A stretch of 64,000 nucleotides of DNA from Spirogloea muscicola (Eukaryota; Streptophyta; Zygnematophyceae; Spirogloeales; Spirogloeaceae), in contig WELB01000110.1 of the NCBI GenBank assembly GCA_009602725.1, forward strand, positions 388,799 through 452,798. The letters run 5' to 3'. Both the position numbers and the translations under genes were made by a program. Below, piece by piece: positions 44,778 to 64,000 of the stretch (position 1 is its first letter; each line of letters starts with the position of its first letter). The notes under the pieces were generated by a model. That model worked only from the letters and a program-made list of their open reading frames with translations, was not told the origin of the DNA and searched no databases.

Positions 44778-47700
44778 ATGTTGGTAGACCTCGCCGCCTT
44801 CTCGGAGGAGCGCTTCGACGCGCGAGCGTGGCTCAACGCCGCCTGCGCGGCGCAGCCGCCCGACGATGCCGCGGACAAGTACCTCGCGGAGCTCGAAATC
44901 AAGCTCCAGCTGCTGGCAGGTCGGCGCTGCCGGCCCAGCCATGCCTGCGCAGACCTGCAGACCTCCGCAGGCTTGGATATCGGGCCAGGGCTGCCATGGC
45001 GCCTTGTCAGTGTAATGCTCCATCATTTTGTGCCTAGCGTACCCTGATCAGCCTGTGCCGTCGTCTGGCGCTGGGGTCACGCTGCCCGGGGCCTCAGAGG
45101 ACATTGCTTCCAGCTTGGAAGAGCTCAGCGGCAGCGCGCTGCTTCGGATCCCGCGCGCGGTTCGCGACACCAACCGCGTGCGCGACGATGCTCATGGCCT
45201 GCGCGGCACTGTCGGAGGCATCCTTCAACGTTTGGAGCAGGTTAGCAGAAGCAACTTGACCTGGCCCAGCACAGGACATGATGCTCCAGGCAAGGGTCAA
45301 TATTTCAGCAGACGTCCCGCTTCTGGGCTCTTTCAGTGCTGAGGCCTTTGTAACAGACAGCTGTAGGAGAAGTTGCAGGTCCATCACTGCCTGCCCGTCT
45401 CATGGTTGTGCTTCTGGATTCCAGCGGAATCAAGGACGAGTTGCAGGCTGGAACGTGGTCTAGTCAGACTCTGGTGTGCTGAGAAGCCAGTGCATGCACT
45501 TGCATTGATATATTGAGCATCTGTCACCTCAACCGCTGAGACGCATACTTTGCCTAGTAGGCAGAGGGTTCGTCTGCACAGTCAGTGGCTGCCTTGGCAC
45601 GAGTGGACACCATCAAGCAGCGCATGGAGGCGGCACGGGATACCCTGCAGGTCGGTCCACCGTCTGCCCTCTTGCTCTTGCTTATGGTACTGTCCAGCTC
45701 AAGGGCTCACCGCAAGGTGCTGTGTGATGCTCCTGTGCAGTCCTGGCAGGGCCTGAGTGATTGCATTCTCTTCAGCCAAGCTTATACCTGCTCTGCTAAT
45801 CCACGATCATAATGAAATGGCGTGCTTGGCAGGATGCGGCTGGCTTGACGAAGTTGAGTGCGGAAGTCGAGGAGGTATTTGCAAGTGGCGATCTGCCACG
45901 TGTTGCGGAGACTCTAGCTTCAATGCGACGCTGCCTGGCTGTCGTCCGAGAGGTGTGAGCCTGTACACTTCCTAGCCTGCTTATTCTTGAATCTATTAAG
46001 TGCTTAGAGTTGCTCACATGTATACCTCCACGGTTGGCATTTGATCACGCTTATCAGATACTTGACCAGCATTTGGCTTCACTCGGCTTGTTGTTGCCTT
46101 ATGTTTGTCTGGCTGGCAAGAGCAGGTCCCAGAATTTGCAGACATGAAGAGACAGCTGGCTGTCCTAGAGGACAGACTGGAGCAGATGGTGCAGCCTCGA
46201 TTGTCAGAGGCACTGGCTCAGAAGAAGGTACAAGGCCAATCTCGTGGCCTAGCTTTTTGTCCACCTTCCATATCTCACTGATAGTGCGTCCAGGCCTTGT
46301 TCCTCTATTGAAGGTCACTCATACACGTTAATGTTGTCAGTGACTAATCCAGTGCATCCTTCTGCAGGCTGATACAACACAGTCTCTGAGAGACATCTTG
46401 ATGGCCATCGGTCGGTACGACTCACTTGAGCAGCAGTACACCCGGGCAAGGGTGAAGCCTCTAAAGCGACTGTGGGAGGAAGTTGACCAGCCAGCACCTA
46501 GCTCCGCGCCTGAGGTGGAGGACGACGGCAGAAAGCCCCCTATGCAATTTGTGCACTTCCTTCCTCACTTTTATGATGAGGTTCTACTTTCAATAGAGCA
46601 AGAAATAAAGTGGTAAGTGCCACTTAACCTGAACCAAGAATCTGTGGGCTCCTGTATCCAGAGCACAGCATAGACTTGCATGAGATTGTGGCAAGAAGCA
46701 TGACTACTCCTTGACTTCTCATCTACAAGCTTTTGCCTCAGTATAAGCCGTTGCATGTCAAGCCAACCTCAGCTCTGAGCTTCACCTTCTACCAACCAGG
46801 TGCCAAGTGGCTTTTCCAAATGAGCACCAGCGTCTGGTGCCTAAGCTCGTGGTGGAGCTGATGGCGATCATTTCTGCCAGCTTCACAGCCCATGTTGACG
46901 TGGCTTCACAGGAAGCAGTGAACAGGGAGCTTGCTCCTACTTCTGGTTTGTCTCAGAGGCTCACTCATTGTCATGCAAGTAGCAGGCCCAACAAGATAGC
47001 TTCTTGCAGGCTAGAATCTGTAGCGCGCGAAATTTGAGAACTTTACGCTGTTGCTTGCAGTCTCTTTTGCTTGCAGTCCCTTAACCAGCCTGTTGAACAG
47101 CATGAGGTTGCAGGTCTGGAGTAGCGGCATGGTTGCTTGTGACTATGTCAAATAGCTTACAGATTGACCAGTACTGCAGGTGGAGGACCGGCACAGAAGC
47201 ATGGCATCAGTGGCCCCTCAAGTAGGCTAGGGGCTCTCATTGGCATGCACACAATGACGAATGCGTTCTCAAGGAACACTCAACATCTGCTGGCCACATC
47301 AGCAGGTGCTGGCCCTGCTGAACTTGCAGCAGTGGTCCGTGCGATATACTCCCCTTTTGAGCTCCACAAGCAACGGTTAGTGGTACAAGTCTCAACAGCT
47401 AGCTTTTGCTATATGACACGTCTTACACATCTGCAGTTCATTTGCATCTTCTATGCAGTCCTTACTTTCATGGTGTTGATGCTGTCATGGAGGGGGACCT
47501 GTGAGAGTATCCTGATTACTATGCAATTTCAGGCTCTTGATGTTGACCTTGAGAACCCTCATGTGTGGTGCTGCTCCTGACAGCTATGGGGAGTTGGAAC
47601 GAGCGCAGCTGTTGGCTGAAATAGGGGCTCTAGGCTTGCGTAATGCGGCTGTACCTCGAGGCCCAGGTGCCCGTGGAGCGGAGTTTGCAGAGGTGGTGCG

Positions 47701-49654
47701 TCGCATGGAGGTACTGGAAACTTGAGACATACAGCAGAGCTCAATTCAGGTCATCACATTGGAAAGCCGCTTTGCTTGGCCAGCGCCCATTCTGTGCTTG
47801 ATCTGTAGCTGAACATTGTATTGCATGATATCGCACAATTGTCCACTGCAGGCCTCGCTTCCTGATGTAATGGTTGCCCTGGAAGCGGCCGTGGAGAGGT
47901 GTCTGAGCTTGACAGGCGGCAGCGAAGCGGAGGCCCTGCTGCGGGCCTTGGATGAGATCATGCTACAGTATCTCGCCCAGGTGCTGGAGATACTCAGATC
48001 CCTGAGGCTCCTGTGCGGCCTCAGCAAAGGAGGAGCAGCAAAGAATGGTGGTAGTGCTGAGGAAGGGGCGGCAGGTCACAAGGAGCAGATGCCAGAAGAG
48101 GAGGAGTGGGCGCTCGTGCAGGGTGCCCTGCAGCTTTTGGGGGTTGCTGACACGTGAGTATCAATCAGCAGAGCAGTGGCCTTGACGGAGAATAGGCCGC
48201 AGTATCGAAGTATCCATCTGTTGAGTCGTGATGAAAAGCAACCCACTTCCAGATATGTGTGTCACTTTGACAGGAGAGGTCACACCTTGCATCAAGATAA
48301 GGAAAGAGGCGCTGCTACAGGCCAGCTGAAATTCGGATTGGCGTTTTCTATCTTGCCAGCAGCACCTTGGGGGTGTGCGACACTCACACATAGGTTCAAT
48401 ACTGAGATGGTGCAGGCTCGGGGGGCGGGCGGCTGTTTTTGAGGCATCTCTCAAGGCCACTCTGGGGCGGCTGTCACACCGGCTCGTCCTACCCGTGACA
48501 TCTGGCGCCAGACCAGAGCACGCGGTCATTGCTGCAGACCCTCACGGGACGGCCGCTGCAACAGTGGATGCGTCTGTGCTCCGGCTGGTCGATATGCCCG
48601 AAAAGGCTCGCCGCCTGGCCAGGTGCTCGCTAGTTCTGCACCTCAATGTGACAGCTTCTGTGGTCGCTGCAACTCAGACCCGAGCTCCAGTTGCAGGGAG
48701 CCAGTCTAGTTCTGCTGATGCTTGCATACTTGCCGTGGTCACTCTGCAGTCTGCTGGAGCAGTCGGCAGACCCGCGATTCCACGCCCTTCCCAGGACGGC
48801 CCAGCGTCTGCAGGCTCTGCAGGAGTCTGTGTCCGACCTCGTGTATGATGTGCTCATGTCCAAGGTTTGCAACGGTCCTTTGGCCACTGGCACGCGCCTC
48901 GTAGCTGCTCCAGTAGCCATGGCACGAGCTGATGAGATGGCTGTTATCTGCAATGTTACGACGACTTGGCAGATTCGGTTGCACCTCACGGACCTGTGGA
49001 AGCTCCCCACATGGACTGCGGAGGAGGAGGACAACGCATTTGAGCTCCCAAGCTTCAGCGCGTACCGTCTGCCTTACATTACAGCCATCGGCGAGTACCT
49101 GCTCACGCTGCCGCAGCAGCTGGAGCCGCTAGCGTCCACCTCTGAGGGTGGTCAGGGCGAGGGCGAAGCCGAGGACGGCCAGGGCTTCTTTGCCACGGAG
49201 TGGATGTTCAAGGTCGGCGCTGTCACCAGCTGTGGGGTGCCTGCTGCCATCGTGTTCATTCTGCTGCGGCACTTCGCTTCGCATCTCCTGTTTAGCGGAG
49301 ACAGTTAAGACACTTCGCAGAATCACAATGCAAGTGACCCACATGCATGCGCTTGCTGGGCCGCAGGTTGCGGAGGGGGCGACTGCATTGTACATCGAGC
49401 AGCTTCGTGCAATCGCCGCACTGTCCGAGCGGGGGGCGCGTCAGCTCGCGGCAGACATAGAGTACTTGTGCAATGTGCTCGCGGCACTGTCCATGGCGAC
49501 GCCGGCAGTGCTGGGCACGTTCCAAGCCTGCCTCAACTGCCCCCGCAACCAGCTCCCTGAGCTAGCCATGCAGGATGGCGGGGGAGGCGATGGGCTCCTC
49601 GACTTGCCCACTGTGCGGCTCGTCTGCAAGATGCGTGGGGTCCCCCTTGAGTGA
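44778..49654 (+). CDS. COG7: Conserved oligomeric Golgi complex subunit 7
   Basis: Subunit of lobe B of the COG tethering complex, needed for retrograde vesicle traffic within the Golgi. Fourteen exons: 44778-44919, 45098-45240, 45561-45650, 45833-45952, 46126-46227, 46368-46612, 46800-46945, 47180-47375, 47584-47710, 47852-48153, 48416-48622, 48750-48864, 48973-49212, 49367-49654; 820 aa, all phases consistent. Plant-like blocks throughout: MLVDLAAFSEERFDARAWLN, SSLEELSGSALLRIPRAVRD, AALARVDTIKQRMEAARDTL, EQMVQPRLSEALAQKK, PSVLRLVDMPEKA-like VDMPEKARRLARLLEQSADP, GEYLLTLPQQLEPLA, FFATEWMFK|VAEGATALYI and DIEYLCNVLAALSM. Ends VCKMRGVPLE-stop. The length equals that of land-plant COG7. A LINE (family A) ends about 80 bp upstream, so the core promoter must be short or lie partly in repeat DNA. 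Confidence 0.96.
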
Positions 49655-50564
49655 CCGAAGGCCTCCACGCCCACCCAACTAAAACCCCCCCAGCCATAGG
49701 GTCACGTTGTTCACTTGCGGCAGGCAGGTGTGTGGCGGTCGCAGCTCGTTCTAATGTGGTGCTGCACCCCTGCATGTCCATCGTGTTGAAGCATGCTTGA
49801 TCACGAGCTGCTGGCCGCACGATCCTGAGGAGTGGTGGCTGGCTTTTATGTGGTTTACCCAGATAGGCCAAGTCACAGGCAGCCAGCGCCCAAAGATGCC
49901 TACATACGTAAGTGCTCGAGTAGGCATTGATAGCGCGCCCTCTCATGCGCGCATGGTGCAGGCAGCTGCTGGCTGCTGGGGTAGGCTCAGTGGTCGCCTT
50001 CGTTCATTGTCGTGGACTGCAGGAGCTGGGCTTATTGCGTTTTACCAGCTCTGCTGCCTCATGAAGGCGATGGAATAGATACGAGCCAGAGCTACTTCTA
50101 TCCACTGATCCAGTCCACTCCAGGGGTCGCGCTGGGGCTCCGATGGTCTCACTTTGGGGCCCTACTCCCAACAGTGGAACCTCCTTGAGTGACGTGGTCG
50201 GGTAGCTGCACGGCCCTGACGCTCATAAGGAGCAGGCGTCTCCGCTAGCATCAGCAGGCCAGGGAGCGCAGAGCGCCTTGGAGCCCAGTGTCCTGCTTCA
50301 TCAGCCTGCTAGCGGCCGTAGTGCCGCTGCCGGACATGGGGATCTTCAGTGTTTGACGCGTTGGCACAAAGCAAGGCTAAGCATCAGTCGCCCTGGCAAT
50401 GGCCATGGGCTGGCTTGCTACCATTGGCACCCTGCCCGCTCTGACTACCCATAGGGGGGCCACTTGCTCTGCAAACTGCTGCTTGCGAGCTCCTGTGAGC
50501 TCCTATGCGCCCTCTGCAGCATGGCTCCTTGGAAAGGTGGCCACTGCAGCCGACAAATTCACGC
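49655..50564. other. Convergent intergenic region between COG7 and the CDPK gene
   Basis: 3' ends of two convergent genes. No further gene, RNA or LINE signature was recognised in these 910 bases. Confidence 0.5.
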
Positions 50565-54749
<4,185 letters not shown>

Positions 54750-55250
54750 GCTTCGCACAAAGTACTAAGGATTGTGGCAAGGACAAAGATTGCACGTGTG
54801 GCCCCCACGAAGAATGGCTGCCCAGGAGGTCCCTGCCTGGGCAAGCTGGCCTGGCTCGTGAAAGAGCACTCTCAAAGAGGACGTGGCTCGAGCGAGCGAG
54901 CAGCGATAAAAGGCAACCGCCTGGCGCTCGTGAATCTAGACAAGGCAGGAACGCGTCCCGAGCGGAATGCTGGGGCAACAGGCAGACTGGCGAGCCGGCC
55001 AGCTGGCCTGCAGCGCTGCCCTTGTGCTGCAGGGATCGTCATCTCCTGAGCGGCGAGATGCCTCGTCTCGGTGCCAGCGCGGGGCGCGCTGTGCGGCGCC
55101 GCAGCTGCATGGGCGCGCGGGCGCAGCGGAGCGCGGCGGCGGGCGAGGCTGCCGCTGGCGCGGGCGGGGCCGCCTCCTGGGATGGCGCGCGGGGTGAGGC
55201 CGCGGGGGGGGGTGGTGGGAAGCCTTTGGCGGGGCTGTCAAGAACAAAGT
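54750..55250. other. CDPK 5' flank, GC-rich toward 55000-55210
   Basis: No second gene seen. The open frames on both strands in the GC-rich part are compositional. Confidence 0.45.
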
Positions 55251-55700
55251 GCTCGCCCATAGAGAAGAGGGGCTGCCAAGAAATAACGGGGGCGGATTGG
55301 GGAAGTTGGGGCGAAACGGGCTGGAAGTTTGGCGGTCGCCAGGCGACCTCCGTGCGACGACACCCGGCGACTTCCCGGCCCGCGCGCACTATCCGACGGC
55401 GGCGCGCCGCTTCCAACCACTACATGCTTTTGGGCGTGGGTACTTCACGTCACACTGGTACTTTAGCCACTTTCCAGCCCCTATCCTCAATTGTTTTCGG
55501 GCTGGCTTCTCACAGCCCTTGCCCCCATTGGGAGAGCCACTTCTTCTTCTTTTTTTTCCGGCTCCTCTTTCTTTGGCTTTGGACATTGTCTATTTTTTTT
55601 GGGCTTGCTTTGCCAGCCCCTCTTCTCTATGGGCGCGCACTTCTTCTTCTTTAGCACAAGGCTCCATTTCATGTTGTCCCACCGTCTGCTTCTTGCCCGA
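55251..55700. mobile_element. LINE 3' UTR pieces in both orientations
   Basis: A reversed CTCGCCCATAGAGAAGAGG segment at about 55252 (hairpin mostly lost). Plus-oriented GGGCTGGCTTCTCACAGCC near 55499. CTTTCTTTGGCTTTGGACA near 55568, then GGGCTTGCTTTGCCAGCCC near 55600 with CTTCTCTATGGGCG after it (one mismatch in the hairpin stem). Confidence 0.7.
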
Positions 55701-55709
55701 GAAAACATT

Positions 55710-56240
55710 TCGTGTATTCGGAACAAACGAAGGCCAAATGGTCAAATACAAAGGCAAGCACATCTGACCTACATCGCTGGTCACGCAGTGGGCAGTGCAG
55801 AACAGAGAAAGCTGCAGCACTACTCCGATTACCCCCAATGCGATCAGCACCTGCCAGCTGCAGTCGACATCTTTGGCCTTTTAGGTCCTCGTTTCCACAC
55901 TCTCCTTCAAAATATTGCAAATCTAGGCTATGCACGACGTGCAGATGTGTTTCAGGCTGAGATGGGCCTGCCAGCTGCATACCTGCGTTCTTGCAACGAC
56001 GCGTTTCGGCTTGTTTGCAGCGTGCTCAGGCTAATGCTTTGTACCAGAAAGCTGGGCAAGCTCCAGTTGGTGGTAGAAGGGCTTCTATCTGCCATCTAGT
56101 ATTCAGGCATCGATTAGCGACCTTCATGTATTGACCCGTGCTTACTGAGCGGGTCAGATTGCTGTAGGTGATGTACGTCTCTAGACGTTCTTGCCTTTGT
56201 ACTTGGCCATTGGGCCTTCATTTGTATCAAATACACAACA
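55710..56240 (+). mobile_element. LINE (family A) tail with 3' UTR, next to a reversed family A 3' UTR
   Basis: A reversed family A 3' UTR (about 55715-55770) abuts a plus-strand coding remnant that starts at ITGHAVGSAEQRKLQHYSDY-like sequence (55772 on), continues FGLLGPRFHTLLQNIANLGY and MGLPAAYLRS, and ends ISDLHVLTRAY-stop near 56146. The plus 3' UTR follows, with GGCCATTGGGCC near 56205. Confidence 0.8.
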
Positions 56241-56284
56241 TTTCCGACAGCCGATTGGCCCAGAGAAAAGTACTGTTTCAATTC

Positions 56285-56740
56285 AATCACCCTTCCAGTT
56301 TGTGCGCACCGCGCGCCTTCTCTGTTTTCAGAGAGGTCTATATACCGGCTCTATGGCGCCTTCTGGCCCTTCTAGAGTATTTCGCATGCGGCTGTCGGTC
56401 TCGTTCCAGCGCTCTCAGGCTCACGCAGTCCACTCGCGAGCTGGCCGCTCTATAGCTGCTGCATTTGGGTTTAGGCGGAATGGTTTTTCCCGGACTCGGA
56501 CTTGCTGCTGCTCACTTGTGGGTACGAAGCTTCCCTCTGCGACGTCTCGTATTTCGCTGTGTAGTTTTTCTGTTCGGCACCTTCTTTGGCACTTCGGAAT
56601 TTTGTCCAATTTTTTTGGGCTGGCCTTTGCCAGCCCCTCTTCTTGACGGGCGGGCCATTTCTTTGGACCATTTCTTTTAGACCTTGCAAGCTACTCCGAC
56701 TTGCGGCTGCTTACTCGGGGTTACTTAATTCCGATCCGGT
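56285..56740 (+). mobile_element. LINE tails (family C)
   Basis: Family B-type motif GTGCGCACCGCGCGCC near 56299. A coding remnant VFRMRLSVSFQRSQAHAVHS and AGRSIAAAFGFRR at about 56370-56500, with a decayed signature (DLLLLTCGY). Hairpin GGGCTGGCCTTTGCCAGCCC at 56617-56636. A second tail YSDLRLLTRGY near 56692-56725. Confidence 0.7.
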
Positions 56741-57218
56741 GCAGTCTCTTGCATGGTAGCATAATAAGAAAAATGTTGCTCTCACAAAGGGGCTGTGATA
56801 GCCTGACAAGGTCCAAAGGGCCCAAAGCCGCTTTCTCAAAGCTTTTCCAGTAGAATAGAGAACAGCGCTTCCAAATGACTGGTGGCTGTGAGAGGCCAGC
56901 CCACAAGAATGAACAAGGTCTGGGTTCGGTAGGATAAGGACATATTATAGCTGTGTAATGTTGGCGCCTTTCGGCCCTTTGGACCTTGTTCAGTCTTTTT
57001 GGGTTGACCTCTCACAGCCACTGCCGTACTAAATTGGAAGAGCTTTTCATTTCTTAATCTGATTTGAGAATTGAACAATTTTATGAGCTGGCCAATTGCA
57101 GCCATCGCCCTCTCCTTTAATAAGTTATTCGTGTATTTGAAACACCCAAAGGCCAAATAGCCAAGTACAACGGCAAGCACATCTGGAGACGTACATCACC
57201 TACAGCAATCTGACCCGC
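56741..57218. mobile_element. LINE 3' UTR remnants
   Basis: Reversed hairpin GGCTGTGAGAGGCCAGCCC near 56884; plus-oriented variants near 57000 and 57084; reversed family A 3' UTR (GGCCAAATAGCCAAGTACAA near 57152), which belongs to the next element. Confidence 0.6.
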
Positions 57219-57725
57219 TCAGTAACCACGGGTCAATACATGAAGGTCGCTAATCGATGCCTGAATACTAGATGGCAGATACGCAGCCCTTCTGCCACCA
57301 ACTAGAGCTTGCCCAGCTTTCTGGTGCAAAGCATTAGCCTGAGCACGCTGCAAACAGCCCGAAACTCGTCGTCGCAAGAACGACAGATATGCAGCTGGCA
57401 TGCCCATCTCAGCCGAAAATACATCTGCAAGTCGTGCATCGCCTGAATTGGCAACATTCTGAAGGAGAGTATGGAACGAGGACCTAAAGAGCCAAAGATG
57501 TCGACTGCAGCTGGCAGGAGCTGATCGCACCGGGGATAATCGAAGGAGTGCTGCAGCTTTCTTTGTTCTGCACCGACCACTGCGTGGCCTGCGATGTGTG
57601 TCGAAGCTGGACCTTTGTAAGCCTCCGTAACAACAAAAGCAACCAAGGCCCGTGGTCCTCCACCAGGTTGCACGCCCACAATGTCAAGTGTGCGGCGATG
57701 ATGACGTCCCTGGGCATCCAAAACC
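57219..57725 (-). mobile_element. LINE (family A) tail, minus strand
   Basis: Best-preserved family A C-terminus. The minus strand encodes HHRRTLDIVGVQPGGG, ALVAFVVTEAYK, AVVGAEQRKLQHSFDYPRCD, QLLPAAVDIFGSLGPR, then in another frame MGMPAAYLSFLRRRVSGCLQ, ANALHQKAGQALVGGRR and SISDLHVLTRGY-stop at 57219. The DVV to AFV change alters a catalytic-region Asp, and a frame shift lies near 57490. Truncated at its 5' end. Confidence 0.85.
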
Positions 57726-58296
57726 TGGAAGAGTCTCCCTCTCTTCTACATCCAAAACGGGGACGATGTCATTCCACTGGCTGTTGATGGGCACGGGGCT
57801 TTCTAGTCTCAGTGGCTAGACCTGTTAACCCCGCTTGCGCACCGTGCTTTATCCCGCAGGCAGGGCGAGCAGGCCTACTTCAACAACGCTGGCTCACTAG
57901 CGCAGGTCTTCTGCATATGCCTGTCTTTCCTACGAACCTTTTTGGGCTGGCTTTCACAGCCTTCAGCGCTTTTGGCTGACAACAGCTTTCTCGATGTAAG
58001 GCAAAGGCTGTGAGTAGCCAGCCCAAGGAGTTTGACAAGATTCGGAAGAACTTACCATCTCTCCTTCCCCTCAAGACCCATCTCATCTCACTTCCTGCTG
58101 CTGGTTGCTGAGAGGGCGCAGTTGCCCAGCCTGACGGCTCCGTCAGCCTCTGCACTTTCTTCTGCAGTGAGACAAGAGACTTGGATCTTCTCTGTATGCC
58201 TACTTTACTGTATGCACTCATCTGCCCCTGATTTGCAGCCGCGCTCTCCACGCTTCCGCGGGGAAGTTCAACCGGCGCCCGCCATGGCCGCCGGCG
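57726..58296. other. Spastin 5' flank with LINE hairpin remnants
   Basis: GGGCTGGCTTTCACAGCC near 57943 and its reversed partner (GGCTGTGAGTAGCCAGCCC) near 58005 lie about 60 bp apart. The rest shows no gene. Confidence 0.5.
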
Positions 58297-62555
<4,259 letters not shown>

Positions 62556-63134
62556 CACTATTAGCAGTTTTGCTTCTTTTGAGGCCACAACAGTGAGTAG
62601 CGCTTACTGTAATTCCCCATTCTTTGATTAGGCAAAGCAGGTACATCAGCATGTACCTTATTATCGCTTATTGCCTGTCCCAAGGCCAGCAGAGGCACAA
62701 GCCTGCCCTTCTTGATCTTGGATGCATTCAAGGCTGCCGTCTAGTCTAGCAAGTAGAGCAATAGAGACATGCTAGCGTCTTTGCTTGTCTTGTGGCGGCA
62801 ACGTACACGTGCTTGCCAGTGCCAAGGCCGGCACAGGCGCGATGAACAAGCTCAAGCATAACCTTGGATACATTGCAGTCTAGTTGGTGAAGTATGGCAA
62901 CAGAAGTATGGCAACAGAAACATGCCAGCATCTGCATGTGCTTGTTTTGTGACCATGATATACACAGATCTTTAGAAATACAGTAGTAGAGGTTGCCGAG
63001 TTACTATATGGATTCAGTATAAACAAGTGGAGAAGGTAATAATCGCTCAGCAGGGCCCTATCTACAATTCTTGTAGATTAGCCTAGCCAGACGGGGCCGA
63101 GGAGCTAGTAAGTGCCCTGGGCAGCAGGCGCCGT
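62556..63134. other. Convergent intergenic region with an imperfect tandem duplication of about 125 bp
   Basis: Spastin (plus) and MoaE (minus) converge here. Segments at about 62678-62805 and 62812-62945 are related: CCAAGGCCRGCA, GGCAC or GGCGC, CTTGGATRCATT, GCAGTCTAGT or GCCGTCTAGT, ACATGC and CTTGT occur in the same order. No gene seen. Confidence 0.5.
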
Positions 63135-63815
63135 TTATCGAGAAGAGCAGATGGCGGCCAGGTCTTGCTGGCGCAGTCGGTCGCGATACTCCTGGTTCTC
63201 CTTCCAGACTTCACCGTCCTCGTACACCTCCTTCTTCCAGATTGGCGCAGTCGCCTTGATCTCGTCAATCGCATATTGGCACGCCTCCAGCGCCTCCTTC
63301 CTGCTCCACGCCCAATGCATGACATGGGCAGGGCGATCCAGATTGGCCAGGAGGTGCGGCACTGCCAGACAGAGTTGGTCGTGCGAATGAAAGCCAGCAG
63401 CAGGCCTCGTTGGGCGAGGGGCTGTCTCTGATAGCTTGGTCTCCTTGCCAAGGCCGCAAGCATACGGTCAAAGGGTTTGGAGAGTGTGTCATACCGCGCC
63501 CTTCTTGCTGAGCTTAAATCGGCTATGGGCTTGTTGACTTACTAGAGCTGCAAGGTCCGGTCAGCAAGGTCCAGGACACTAGGAAAGCGGGCAGTAATCC
63601 CTCTGACAGCCGTGCGTGGCGATGTCATCACACTTTCAAAGCGCTAGAGCATCGACAGTCCACGCCGCCGGCAGCAGCAAGCGGACCTGTGCACGGACGA
63701 GACGGCGACGATGACGCTGGCCTGGCCGGCGCCCACGACGCCCCGGCGGTGGGCCAGCGCGATCCCGACGATGGGCCACAGCGAGCGGGCGGCGCGGCAG
63801 ATCTCAGCCAGCTTA
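63135..63815 (-). CDS. Molybdopterin synthase large subunit (MoaE/CNX6), C-terminal part
   Basis: MoaE, with the sulfur carrier MoaD, converts cyclic pyranopterin monophosphate to molybdopterin in molybdenum cofactor synthesis. Two exons on the minus strand: 63815-63687 and 63300-63135. The junction (CAC AG|G) restores [15 protein letters not shown]. Motifs: [60 protein letters not shown] and [10 protein letters not shown]; Lys residues of the active site in [10 protein letters not shown] are kept. Ends LAAICSSR-stop. The N-terminal half of the family is not found before the window edge. It must lie further right, or exon 63815 follows an intron containing the CGG run. Confidence 0.9.
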
Positions 63816-63823
63816 CTGGCGAC

Positions 63824-63825
<2 letters not shown>

Positions 63826-63858
<33 letters not shown>

Positions 63859-64000
63859 TCATGTCGCGCCGCTTCCGGGGGCCGCGTCGTCGACGGTGCT
63901 CATGAGCACAAAGGTGGGCGACGCACAAAAACCCTCCTCCTCTCGGCCAGCGAGCGGCCCGAGCTCTCGCCGCCGCGGCGGCGGCGCCGTCGCCGCCGCC
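63826..64000. other. CCG-rich sequence at the right edge
   Basis: CCGCCGCCG run at 63826-63861 and another near 63970-64000. Probably an intron or 5' region of the MoaE gene; no exon could be recognised. Confidence 0.5.

Overview
The window is nuclear DNA of a photosynthetic eukaryote of the green lineage, most likely a chlorophyte alga; class and species cannot be settled from sequence alone. Evidence: about 75 spliceosomal introns (mostly GT-AG, acceptors usually ending TGCAG), a complete plant-type chlorophyll b reductase (NYC1), a four-EF-hand calcium-dependent protein kinase, a PP2C/cyclic-nucleotide-binding fusion of the plant/algal type, and plant-like COG7, HLTF/RAD5, spastin, THYN1 and MoaE proteins. 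First exons and 5' flanks are GC-rich with GGC/CCG triplet runs, while introns and intergenic DNA are less GC-rich. There is a run of Ns at 20680-20702 and one N at 34008.

Twelve protein genes were reconstructed by hand by joining exons at splice sites that keep the frame and match family motifs. Left to right: a MINDY-type deubiquitinase (minus, runs off the left edge); NYC1 (8597-11790, plus, 10 exons, 585 aa); an HLTF/RAD5-like HIRAN-SNF2-RING ATPase (14312-19168, plus, 13 exons, 874 aa); mitochondrial ribosomal protein mL29 (minus, 5' end unresolved near the gap); a SASA-domain esterase (21189-22416, plus); a long Pmp3-family membrane protein (24279-25041, plus); a THYN1/EVE-domain protein (26494-27673, minus); a PP2C protein with two cyclic-nucleotide-binding domains (29129-33573, minus, 771 aa); COG7 (44778-49654, plus, 14 exons, 820 aa); a CDPK (50565-54749, minus, 12 exons, 524 aa); spastin (58297-62555, plus, 13 exons, 537 aa); and MoaE, the large subunit of molybdopterin synthase (minus, runs off the right edge). 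Each gene is transcribed on its own and they form no single pathway.

Between the genes, mainly at 1.86-8 kb, 12.7-13.8 kb, 23-23.9 kb, 34-44.6 kb and 55.2-58 kb, lies a dense layer of decayed non-LTR retrotransposons (LINEs) with a C-terminal restriction-like endonuclease. One nearly complete but mutated copy lies at 38330-42600. The rest are 5'-truncated tails in both orientations. At least four sublineages can be told apart. Nearly all end in variants of one C-terminal peptide (SDLxxLTRGY, then stop), and the three best-defined 3' UTRs each carry a different short hairpin. This repeat system is the most interesting feature of the window.
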